A stretch of DNA of 24,109 nt from UBA1140 sp964409295 (GTDB lineage: Bacteria; Campylobacterota; Campylobacteria; Campylobacterales; Sulfurovaceae). The stretch lies in NCBI GenBank assembly GCA_964409295.1, contig CAYPCV010000229.1, forward strand, positions 1 to 24,109, in the 5' to 3' direction. The translations under genes and the position numbers were made by a program. Below, piece by piece: positions 1-7,714 of the stretch. Position 1 is the first letter of the stretch, and each line of letters begins with the position of its first letter. The notes beneath the pieces were generated by a model, which ran no database searches, was not told where the DNA came from, and saw only the letters and a program-made list of their open reading frames with translations.

Positions 1-87
1 GTAGCAGAGCTGAGTGATTGGATTTTAGGTTTTTTAGGTACTCGTAAGTCATATCTAGCTTTATGTTTTTTTTTTGTTTCATTATAG
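1..87 (+). CDS. Possible C-terminal end of an unidentified plus-strand gene
   Basis: Frame 1 is open from the first base to a TAG at 85-87, giving 28 residues that begin VAELSDWILGFLGTRK and end in a hydrophobic stretch (LALCFFFVSL). The other two plus frames hit stops within 15 bases. It would converge on the nuo operon, with the nuo terminator lying between the two. A run of 28 open codons at a window edge can arise by chance and I do not recognise the family. Reading the sequence to the left would settle it. Confidence 0.3.
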   Translation, partial: VAELSDWILGFLGTRKSYLALCFFFVSL

Positions 88-120
88 CTAATTTTTAATT
101 TAAGGTTTTTGAATAATAAG

Positions 121-160
121 AGATAAAAAAGAAAAACTCAGCAGGCAAAAAGCCCACTGA
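121..160 (-). terminator. Intrinsic terminator of the nuo operon
   Basis: Read on the minus strand, arms 160-152 and 146-138 form a 9-bp stem (UCAGUGGGC with GCCUGCUGA) around a five-U loop. The stem is followed at once by a U-rich tract (GUUUUUCUUUUUU, 137-125). Two of the pairs are G-U wobbles, which become C-A mismatches on the plus strand, so the structure is much better for minus-strand transcripts. It lies about 20 bases after the nuoN stop codon, where an operon terminator is expected. Confidence 0.75.
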
Positions 161-179
161 AAAAGAGAGTTAAAAGATA

Positions 180-1694
180 TTAGTTAAAACCAATACCTGA
201 TTGTTTAATCATCTCTGTGATTGTTTCTAGTAATGGGTCAACGTAGAACATTGAACCAACGGTTACAAATACTGCAAGACCAAGAATAGTCAAGAGTGGT
301 TTTGAAACGTTGTAGTACGTTGTCTCTTGATTTACCATATCTGTTGGCTCTTTCAAGAACATGTAGACAATCAATTTCAAGTAGTAGTAAGCAGCGATAG
401 CAGAGTTTAGACCCATTACTACGGCTAGCCACATATAACCAGAATCAACGGCTGCAGACATAAGGTAGATTTTACCCCAGAATACAGAGAACGGTGGAAC
501 ACCTGCTAATGAAAGCATGAAAAGTGCCATAACAATCGCACCCATTGGCATGATTTTAATCATCCCTGAGAATTTCTCATAAGGGTGGTCAAAACGTGAA
601 TGGTGGATTCTGTTTTTATGACGACTTACCCATAGCATTGCAAATGCACCAAGATTAGTAAACATAAACAGTCCGTAGTACAAGAAGATACCAGAGTTTG
701 CTTTAACTGTTGCAAGAGCAACAGCAACCATTACAAAACCTGCATGAGAGATTGACGAGTACGCCAACATTCTTTTTACATCTTCTTGAACCAATGCCAT
801 CACATTGGCAATAGTCATCGTGATAACAGCCAATGCTAAAATAGCATACTGTACCCACTCGATATTTAGAGCAATAAACATCTCAAAAATTCTCATAGAT
901 ACTACAAATGCAGCAACTTTAGGAACAACTGACATGTACCCTGCTAGAGGAGATGAAGCACCTTCGTAAACATCTGGAGCCCATGTATGGAATGGGAATA
1001 ATGAAAGCTTGAAGGCAAATGCAACAAGTAATAACCCTGCTCCACCTAAAATCAAGAACATAATTCCTGCTTCATCCAATCTACTTTGAAGAACTACAGC
1101 AATTTGATTTAACTCTAAACTTCCTGATAGTCCATAAAGAACAGCAGAACCCATAGAGAAGAAACCAGCGGCCATTGCACCCATAGTAAAGTACTTAACT
1201 GCAGCCTCGAATGAGTTTGCTCTGTTGTGCAGAGCAATAAGTGTATAGAGTGCCAATGATGCTGTCTCTAAACCAATAAAGATAAGAATCAAGTTATCTG
1301 AACTTACCATAAATTGGAATCCTGCAATCATAAACATAAAGAGAGCAAAGAACTCAGGGTATGAGTACTCGTGGAATCTCTTTGATGTTAATGCCAAAGG
1401 AATAAATAACATTGATGCAACTAAAATAATTACTTGTGACAGTATCGCAACACCATCAATCAAAAGAACATCAAAGAAACCATTTTGATACTCAAGACCA
1501 AGAACTGCACCTAAATCAACTAATAAAATTAGAATAGTCAACATTACATAAAGTGATTTATGTAAATTGTCTTTCATCAAATCTAAAATTAAGATAAGTA
1601 AACCACCACCAATTGCAATTAGCATTGGCATTAGTGTTGCCATGTGCAGTTCAGCGAAACCGATATTTACAGGCTCTAATAAAGGTGTTCCCAT
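180..1694 (-). CDS. nuoN: NADH-quinone oxidoreductase subunit N (complex I membrane arm)
   Basis: This 504-residue polytopic inner-membrane protein belongs to the Mrp-antiporter-like family, one of three proton-pumping subunits of complex I. Motifs typical of NuoN are visible. GLETASLALYTLIAL carries the membrane-buried glutamate, and KLSLFPFHTWAPDVYEGAS is the conserved Lys/PFHTWxPDxYEG segment of the central channel. Many hydrophobic helices run from end to end and the length is normal for the family. The ATG shares one base with the nuoM stop (TAATG), and a strong GGAGG Shine-Dalgarno sequence lies inside the end of nuoM, so the two are probably coupled in translation. It is the last gene of the operon. 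Confidence 0.97.
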   Translation of the reverse strand: MGTPLLEPVNIGFAELHMATLMPMLIAIGGGLLILILDLMKDNLHKSLYVMLTILILLVDLGAVLGLEYQNGFFDVLLIDGVAILSQVIILVASMLFIPLALTSKRFHEYSYPEFFALFMFMIAGFQFMVSSDNLILIFIGLETASLALYTLIALHNRANSFEAAVKYFTMGAMAAGFFSMGSAVLYGLSGSLELNQIAVVLQSRLDEAGIMFLILGGAGLLLVAFAFKLSLFPFHTWAPDVYEGASSPLAGYMSVVPKVAAFVVSMRIFEMFIALNIEWVQYAILALAVITMTIANVMALVQEDVKRMLAYSSISHAGFVMVAVALATVKANSGIFLYYGLFMFTNLGAFAMLWVSRHKNRIHHSRFDHPYEKFSGMIKIMPMGAIVMALFMLSLAGVPPFSVFWGKIYLMSAAVDSGYMWLAVVMGLNSAIAAYYYLKLIVYMFLKEPTDMVNQETTYYNVSKPLLTILGLAVFVTVGSMFYVDPLLETITEMIKQSGIGFN

Positions 1695-3217
1695 TATTCT
1701 GCCTCCTTTTTACTAATGATAATAGCATCTTTTGTTGATTGCAACTGTGCATGCTCTTCCATTTGAACCAATAATGCTTTAACAGAATTATCAATTGGTC
1801 CAAGTACTGGCTTAGGATAGACACCCAACCAAACAACAATTGCTACCAATGGAAGAAGTGCTGTAAGTTCTCTACGATCTAAATCTTTTAGACCAAGATT
1901 TTTTTCGTTGGTAACAGGACCAAAGAATGATTTTTTGAACAGTGCTAACATATAGATAGAACCGATAATAATTGTAGACCCTGCAATAATTGTACCGATA
2001 ACAGAAACTTTATAGAATCCAAGTAATACAAGGAACTCTCCAACGAATCCAATAGTAAGTGGAAGACCCACAGAAGCCATTAACATAACACCAAAGATAG
2101 TTGCATAGATTGGCATTACTGCTGCTAATCCACCAAACTCTGACATAATTTTCGTTCCACGTCGCTCATAGATTACACCAACAAGCATAAACAGAGCACC
2201 CGAAACAATACCGTGTGATAACATTAAGAAGATAGAACCACCAAGTCCTTCAGCATTCATTGCGAACACACCTAACATAATAATACCCATATGCGATACT
2301 GAAGAGTAAGCAATTACTTGTTTCATATCTTTTTGTGCAAAAGCAATCATTGCTGTATAGACAACCATAATAAGAGACAAAGTCATAATAAATGGCGTAA
2401 AGTCTACTGATGCATCTGGTAAGATAGGTAAAGAGAATCTTACAAAACCATATGTACCCATTTTAAGAAGTACTGCCGCCAGGATAACCGAACCAATAGT
2501 TGGTGCTTGTCCGTGAGCATGTGGTAACCATGTATGGAATGGGAACATTGGAACTTTGATGGCAAAACCAGCAAAGAACGCCAAGAACAACCAGAACTGT
2601 TGATCGGTTGTTAAATGTAACTGATACCAATCTAATAGGTTAAACGTCCATACTCCATTATCTAAATGATAAAGATACGCCATTGCCAAGAGACCCACCA
2701 ACATGATTAGTGAACCTGCAAAGGTATATAGGAAAAATTTAACAGCTGCGTAAACTCTTGTTGGTCCACCCCATGCACCAATGATATACAACATTGGTAC
2801 AAGTGAAAGCTCCCAAAACAAATAGAATATAATTGCATCTAATGAAAGGAAAACCCCTACCATTGTCATCTCTAAGAAAAGAAGTGAAACAATCATGTTT
2901 TTCATGTTTGGGGTATCGTCTCTAAGTAAGATAATACCAAGCAATGTAATCAATGCTGCCATAATAACAATAAAGAGTGAAATACCATCAACACCTAAGT
3001 TGTATGAGATACCAAACTGTGAAATAATTGGTGTGAACTCTGTAAACTGCATTCCTGCATTTGCTGTATCAAAACTCAACCATAACCATAATGCTAAGAC
3101 AAGCTCTACAGAAGCTACGGCAATACCGTAAGCTTTTGCAGATTTCTTATCTACCACAAAACCAAGAACACCTGCGAGTGCAGGAAAAAATATTAATATG
3201 CTTAATATATGCGTCAT
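1694..3217 (-). CDS. nuoM: NADH-quinone oxidoreductase subunit M (complex I membrane arm)
   Basis: This 507-residue polytopic inner-membrane protein is an antiporter-like pumping subunit. The ELSLVPMLYIIGAWG segment carries the conserved buried Glu. KVPMFPFHTWLPHAHGQAP is the signature Lys/PFHTWLPxAHxxAP motif that distinguishes NuoM from NuoL and NuoN. The length is normal for the family. The ATG at 3217 is preceded by AAGGAGGGG, and the nuoL stop lies 9 bases upstream. The C-terminal tail after the last helix is soluble and ends in KKEAE. Confidence 0.97.
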   Translation of the reverse strand: MTHILSILIFFPALAGVLGFVVDKKSAKAYGIAVASVELVLALWLWLSFDTANAGMQFTEFTPIISQFGISYNLGVDGISLFIVIMAALITLLGIILLRDDTPNMKNMIVSLLFLEMTMVGVFLSLDAIIFYLFWELSLVPMLYIIGAWGGPTRVYAAVKFFLYTFAGSLIMLVGLLAMAYLYHLDNGVWTFNLLDWYQLHLTTDQQFWLFLAFFAGFAIKVPMFPFHTWLPHAHGQAPTIGSVILAAVLLKMGTYGFVRFSLPILPDASVDFTPFIMTLSLIMVVYTAMIAFAQKDMKQVIAYSSVSHMGIIMLGVFAMNAEGLGGSIFLMLSHGIVSGALFMLVGVIYERRGTKIMSEFGGLAAVMPIYATIFGVMLMASVGLPLTIGFVGEFLVLLGFYKVSVIGTIIAGSTIIIGSIYMLALFKKSFFGPVTNEKNLGLKDLDRRELTALLPLVAIVVWLGVYPKPVLGPIDNSVKALLVQMEEHAQLQSTKDAIIISKKEAE

Positions 3218-3226
3218 AACCCCTCC

Positions 3227-5146
3227 TTAACCAATGAATGCAGTCATAACTGCACCCAATACTAATAACAATGCACCAACACCCATCCAGTTAAGGTACG
3301 ATGAAAGGTTACCGTTTTGCATACCTCTTGAAACATCTCCAGATACATAGAAGATTTTGGCAATAAGGTCAACTGACCCATCAACAACTTTTTTATCAAA
3401 TTCCCAAAATTTTGCCGAAGCGATGGTGTATGGTTGAACAATAAACTGGTCATAAAACTTAGGAACATAGTATTGGTTCTCTAATAGTTTGTAGATAAAT
3501 GATTGTTCAAACTTCTCATCTCTTTGCCAAGCGTCAGCACCTTTTCCTGCATACTTTTTATAAGCGAAAAACACACCTGCAAAAGCAACAATGAGAACCA
3601 ATCCACCTAATATCCAAGCAATACTGTGAGTATGATGACTCATCTCATATGCAGGAAGGTTTCTAGTAATAAACTCTTTGTACTCGTCCATAAAGTAACC
3701 AAATCCAAATGCAAGAACAGCTAAAGGAGCCATTGCTACCAATACGTATTTATACATATCGTGAGGATGGAATCCTAGAGCTTCATAACGTTTCTCTCCG
3801 TGGAATGAGAAGAATACTTGTCTAAAGCTGTAGAATGCTGTCATACCTGCTGTAATAACCAACATTCCCCAAATAATAAATGTACCTTCGTTAAATGCAG
3901 TTTCAATAATTGCATCTTTTGACCAGAACCCTGTAAAGAATGGAAGACCTGCAAGTGCAACTGAAGCGATACCCATATAGATATATGACGCTCTCATTGC
4001 ATTTTTAAGTCCACCCATTTTAAAGATGTCAAGTTCATCATCCATTGCATGCATAACGTTACCAGCACCCAAGAATAATAAGGCTTTAAAGAATGCATGA
4101 GCTGCAAGGTGGAAAAGTGCAATCCAATATGCACCAAGACCAGCAGCTGCAAACATATAACCTAACTGTGAAAGTGTTGACAGAGCAACAATCCGTTTAA
4201 TGTCTCTTGCAATCAAAGCCATTGACGCTGCATAGAAAGCAACAAAGGTTCCTAGAATCGCAATAAACATGGAAACACCTGAAACAGCATCTAAAGAGAA
4301 GAGTGGGTTGGCTCTAATAACCAAGAAAACCCCTGCTGTTACCATAGTCGCTGCGTGAATAAGAGCAGAAACTGGTGTAGGCCCTTCCATTGCATCTGTT
4401 AACCATGTATGTAATGGGAACTGAGCTGATTTACCCATTGCACCAATAAATAGTGCAATTGCAATCGCTACTAAAATTCCATCTGCTAGGTTAGGAAGTG
4501 CATCAAATACAACATCGTATTGTAATGAACCAACATTCCAGTAGATAAGGAAAATACCAACCAACATACCAAGGTCAGCAATACGGTTCATAATAAATGC
4601 TTCGTTTGCTGCCCATGATGGAGAGATTGATGGATTCTCTTCAAATGGTCTATCTGCTTTGTGATACCAAAAACCAACAAGTAACCATGAACAGACTCCA
4701 ACGCCTTCCCAACCAATAAATAGACCAGCAAAGTTATCAGACATTACCAAAATCATCATCGAGAAAACGAATGCTGAAAGGTAAGAGAAAAATCTGTTGT
4801 ACGATTTATCATGATTCATATAACCTGTAGCGTAAATATGAACAATGGTTGAAACTAAAGAGACAACCACCATCATTGTTACAGATACTTCATCAACAAG
4901 GAAACCAAAAGGAATGGTTAAATCCCCTGCTGAAATCCAATCCATCATTGTTACGTGAACTGCTCCATGCTCTGCAACATGCATTGCCAACATAACGGAT
5001 GAGACAAAAGTTACAAAAATTAGAGCAGATGCTACAATTCCTGTAAGGTGTGTTCTTGGTGCATTACCAAACAATAATCCTGCAAACATTGACCCAACAA
5101 AAGGAGCAAAGAGTGCGATATAAACTAAATATCCTAAATCTTCCAT
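3227..5146 (-). CDS. nuoL: NADH-quinone oxidoreductase subunit L (complex I membrane arm)
   Basis: This 639-residue polytopic protein is the distal antiporter-like subunit. It carries the GWEGVGVCSWLLVGFWY signature and the GKSAQFPLHTWLTDAMEGP channel motif with its conserved lysine. HAATMVTAGVFLV follows shortly after. The C-terminal third, beyond the antiporter core, fits the long lateral helix of NuoL that runs along the membrane arm, followed by a terminal membrane helix. The length is slightly above the usual ~610-620. The start has an AAGGAT Shine-Dalgarno sequence and lies 5 bases after the nuoK stop. Confidence 0.97.
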   Translation of the reverse strand: MEDLGYLVYIALFAPFVGSMFAGLLFGNAPRTHLTGIVASALIFVTFVSSVMLAMHVAEHGAVHVTMMDWISAGDLTIPFGFLVDEVSVTMMVVVSLVSTIVHIYATGYMNHDKSYNRFFSYLSAFVFSMMILVMSDNFAGLFIGWEGVGVCSWLLVGFWYHKADRPFEENPSISPSWAANEAFIMNRIADLGMLVGIFLIYWNVGSLQYDVVFDALPNLADGILVAIAIALFIGAMGKSAQFPLHTWLTDAMEGPTPVSALIHAATMVTAGVFLVIRANPLFSLDAVSGVSMFIAILGTFVAFYAASMALIARDIKRIVALSTLSQLGYMFAAAGLGAYWIALFHLAAHAFFKALLFLGAGNVMHAMDDELDIFKMGGLKNAMRASYIYMGIASVALAGLPFFTGFWSKDAIIETAFNEGTFIIWGMLVITAGMTAFYSFRQVFFSFHGEKRYEALGFHPHDMYKYVLVAMAPLAVLAFGFGYFMDEYKEFITRNLPAYEMSHHTHSIAWILGGLVLIVAFAGVFFAYKKYAGKGADAWQRDEKFEQSFIYKLLENQYYVPKFYDQFIVQPYTIASAKFWEFDKKVVDGSVDLIAKIFYVSGDVSRGMQNGNLSSYLNWMGVGALLLVLGAVMTAFIG

Positions 5147-5151
5147 TCTGC

Positions 5152-5457
5152 TTATCCTTTCATTGAAGAGATTACTTCAAGGTCTAAAGAACCATACTTT
5201 TTATAAAGTAAGATTAATAATCCTAAACCAACAGCCACTTCAGAGGCTGCAACTGCAATAATGAAGAATGCGAACATCTGTCCAGACAAATCTCCATAAT
5301 AGTTCCCTATCGCTGCAAATGCAACGTTTACTGCATTTAACATAATTTCCGTAGCAAAGAAGAGCATCAAAAGATTTTTTCTTCTTAGTACGCCTGCAAA
5401 TCCAATACTAAACAGAATACCTGAAAGTATAAGATAATGACTAATACCTATTTCCAT
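5152..5457 (-). CDS. nuoK: NADH-quinone oxidoreductase subunit K (complex I membrane arm)
   Basis: This 101-residue protein has three hydrophobic helices, normal for NuoK (MrpC-like). The family pattern RRKNLLMLFFATEIMLNAVN includes the conserved glutamate in helix 2. A second buried acidic residue lies in AVAASEVAVGLGLLILLY in helix 3. These glutamates are part of the membrane-arm proton path. The start has a GAGGAGG Shine-Dalgarno sequence and follows the nuoJ stop by 2 bases. Confidence 0.95.
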   Translation of the reverse strand: MEIGISHYLILSGILFSIGFAGVLRRKNLLMLFFATEIMLNAVNVAFAAIGNYYGDLSGQMFAFFIIAVAASEVAVGLGLLILLYKKYGSLDLEVISSMKG

Positions 5458-5459
5458 CG

Positions 5460-6044
5460 TTACGCCTCCTCTTTTTTAATCTCTTTATGAAGCTCTTCAT
5501 CAGTCGCTTCACACTCTGTTAAAGAGTAATCCATTTTCTTACCAGCCAAGATAATACCTGCAATCATTGCTACAAGTAACATTACGGCAGCTACCTCAAA
5601 CGGTACTAAATACTTTGTAAATAGAACCATACCAACATGCTCTGCATTCTTTACTGCATGTCCAAACTCATCGACTGCATATGGGTAAAGTGCTTGAACG
5701 TTGTCTCCAATAATTGGAGCAGAAAACATTACAACAAATAGTACAGCCATCAATCCACCAAGTAAAAATACCATGGCTGGATTGCTATGCTTCTCTTTAA
5801 TATCTTTAGTCGCATCAAAGAACATCATTGCAAATGCGTAAAGAGCCATGACAGCACCTACATAAACAATTAACTGAACAACACCCAAGAAATCTGCTCC
5901 TAAAAGGAAGAAAAATCCTGAAATCATTACCATTCCTGCTGCCAATGCACTCATGGCATAAAGAACATTTTTACTCATCGCCGTAATCAAAAACAGTATC
6001 GTAGTCGATACTGCAAAGACATAAAAGGCTACTACTTCATACAT
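5460..6044 (-). CDS. nuoJ: NADH-quinone oxidoreductase subunit J (complex I membrane arm)
   Basis: This 194-residue protein has five predicted hydrophobic helices. The segment GADFLGVVQLIVYVGAVMAL is the NuoJ signature (the region of the flexible helix 3). The soluble loop between helices 4 and 5 is fairly long, and the charged C-terminal tail (CEATDEELHKEIKKEEA) makes the protein a little longer than many NuoJ. An AAGGAG Shine-Dalgarno sequence precedes the ATG. The nuoI stop lies 11 bases upstream. Confidence 0.95.
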   Translation of the reverse strand: MYEVVAFYVFAVSTTILFLITAMSKNVLYAMSALAAGMVMISGFFFLLGADFLGVVQLIVYVGAVMALYAFAMMFFDATKDIKEKHSNPAMVFLLGGLMAVLFVVMFSAPIIGDNVQALYPYAVDEFGHAVKNAEHVGMVLFTKYLVPFEVAAVMLLVAMIAGIILAGKKMDYSLTECEATDEELHKEIKKEEA

Positions 6045-6055
6045 TTTTTCTCCTT

Positions 6056-6679
6056 TTAGTACGCTAGTGGCGTTGATTTGATATTCTCATCAGCATTTGG
6101 ACTGATTGCACCAAAGCCTTCATACTCTTGCTGAAGATTAAGTTTATCAATCGGTGTTAACATATCTTCAAAGAGTGAGAAACTTGCTCTCTGCTCTGAT
6201 GCTGTCTCATAACGTTGTCCATGTACAATTGCCAACTCTGGACAAACTTCTGCACAGTATCCACAGAAAATACAACGACCAAAGTTAATGGTATATTCAG
6301 AAACTTCTTTACGTTGATTTTCGTCGTACTTTGTCTCCATTGAAATACAATCAGAGATACAAATTTTTTCACAAAGTCCACAACCAATACATCGGTAATT
6401 ACCAGACTCCATCAATCTAAGCATATCATGGATAGCTCTGTATCGTGGAGAGATTGGTAACTTCTCGAATGGATAAGAAGTAGTATGCATCTTACCACCA
6501 ACAAGAGCATTTCCCATCTCTCTAATTGTTACCCAAAGCCCTACAAAAAGCTCTGGTTTAAATGTTCTACCTACAACCTGTTTAAATTGACCCCATCCAG
6601 TAGTCGGAGTATGTGCTAAATCAAGTTTGACGTAATTTTGTGTTCCAACATTTCTGTTTTTAAACTGTTCTAAACTCAT
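6056..6679 (-). CDS. nuoI: NADH-quinone oxidoreductase subunit I (2x[4Fe-4S], N6a/N6b)
   Basis: This 207-residue peripheral subunit carries electrons along the hydrophilic arm towards NuoB. Two [4Fe-4S] motifs are complete: C97-x2-C100-x2-C103-x3-C107 and C136-x2-C139-x2-C142-x3-C146-P. In the first motif the last Cys is followed by Ile rather than the common Pro. The N-terminal segment KPELFVGLWVTIREM fits the amphipathic membrane-contact helices of NuoI. A GGAAGGAG Shine-Dalgarno sequence precedes the start. The length is in the upper part of the family range. Confidence 0.96.
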   Translation of the reverse strand: MSLEQFKNRNVGTQNYVKLDLAHTPTTGWGQFKQVVGRTFKPELFVGLWVTIREMGNALVGGKMHTTSYPFEKLPISPRYRAIHDMLRLMESGNYRCIGCGLCEKICISDCISMETKYDENQRKEVSEYTINFGRCIFCGYCAEVCPELAIVHGQRYETASEQRASFSLFEDMLTPIDKLNLQQEYEGFGAISPNADENIKSTPLAY

Positions 6680-6692
6680 AGTTACTCCTTCC

Positions 6693-7712
6693 TTACACTA
6701 TCATCATCACGAGACCCGTGATAACTACATTGATTACTGCCAATGGCATTAATACTTTCCAACACAACCACATAAGTTGGTCTGGTCTAATATGAGGCCA
6801 AGCTGCTCTTACCCATAACATAAAGAAGAATGAGAATGCAATCTTACCGATAATCATCAACCAACCTGGGAAAATCCAGAAGTCATTGTATCCACCAAGG
6901 AAAACAACCGATGCAATAACACCAATAGTAATCATGTTGGCATACTCTCCAATAAAGAATAGCCCCCATCTCATACCTGAATACTCTGTTACATAACCAG
7001 AGATAATCTCTGCTTCATGCTCTAAAAGGTCAAATGGTGTTCTGTTTGTCTCTGCAAATCCTGCGATTAAGAAAAGAACAAATGCACCTGGTTGATATAC
7101 AACTAACCATGTTCCATCTGCTTGATAATCATTAAAATCAACAAATGATAAAGAACCAACCATCATAATAGGAGCTAAAATAGAAAGCCCTGTTACAACT
7201 TCATAAGATAAAAACTGAATCGCTGTTCTAGCTGAACCAATAATACCCCATTTATTTGCCTGTGCCATACCTGCAAGAAGTGGACCATAAAGACCTGCTG
7301 CCATCATTCCAAGTACAAACAAAATTCCAACGTTAATATCAGAGGCAATTGAAGGCACTAAAATATCTGTAAAAGGAATATAAAAGTCAGGGAAAACAGG
7401 TACAGCAGCTAAGGCAATAAATGCTGTCGCTGCTGTAATTACAGGAGCAACAGCAAATATAACCTTATTTGCATGTTGAGGTATAATATCCTCTTTGGTA
7501 AAGAGTTTAATACCATCTGCTGCTAACTGCAACAATCCATAAGGACCAACGTGTTGTGGTCCCAGCCTTCTCTGCATAAATGCAAGAATCTTACGCTCTA
7601 TATAGGTACCAAAACCTGCAAGAGCTGCAATAACGGCTAAAATCAAAACTGCTTTGATGATAACACCTATCCAGATAACGGTTTGGGCATCCTGTACTAT
7701 AGTTGCATCCAT
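6693..7712 (-). CDS. nuoH: NADH-quinone oxidoreductase subunit H (quinone-chamber membrane subunit)
   Basis: This 339-residue protein has about eight hydrophobic helices and is of normal length. It joins the membrane arm to the hydrophilic arm and forms part of the quinone cavity. Signatures seen are ERKILAFMQRRLGPQHVGPY, followed by ADGIKLFTKED, and later GFAETNRTPFDLLEHEAEI with GYVTEYSGM. These are the acidic loop residues typical of NuoH. The family usually has LPEAEAEL where this protein has LLEHEAEI, a minor deviation. The Shine-Dalgarno sequence is an excellent AAAGGAGG, and the second nuoG stop lies 2 bases upstream. Confidence 0.97.
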   Translation of the reverse strand: MDATIVQDAQTVIWIGVIIKAVLILAVIAALAGFGTYIERKILAFMQRRLGPQHVGPYGLLQLAADGIKLFTKEDIIPQHANKVIFAVAPVITAATAFIALAAVPVFPDFYIPFTDILVPSIASDINVGILFVLGMMAAGLYGPLLAGMAQANKWGIIGSARTAIQFLSYEVVTGLSILAPIMMVGSLSFVDFNDYQADGTWLVVYQPGAFVLFLIAGFAETNRTPFDLLEHEAEIISGYVTEYSGMRWGLFFIGEYANMITIGVIASVVFLGGYNDFWIFPGWLMIIGKIAFSFFFMLWVRAAWPHIRPDQLMWLCWKVLMPLAVINVVITGLVMMIV

Positions 7713-7714
7713 AT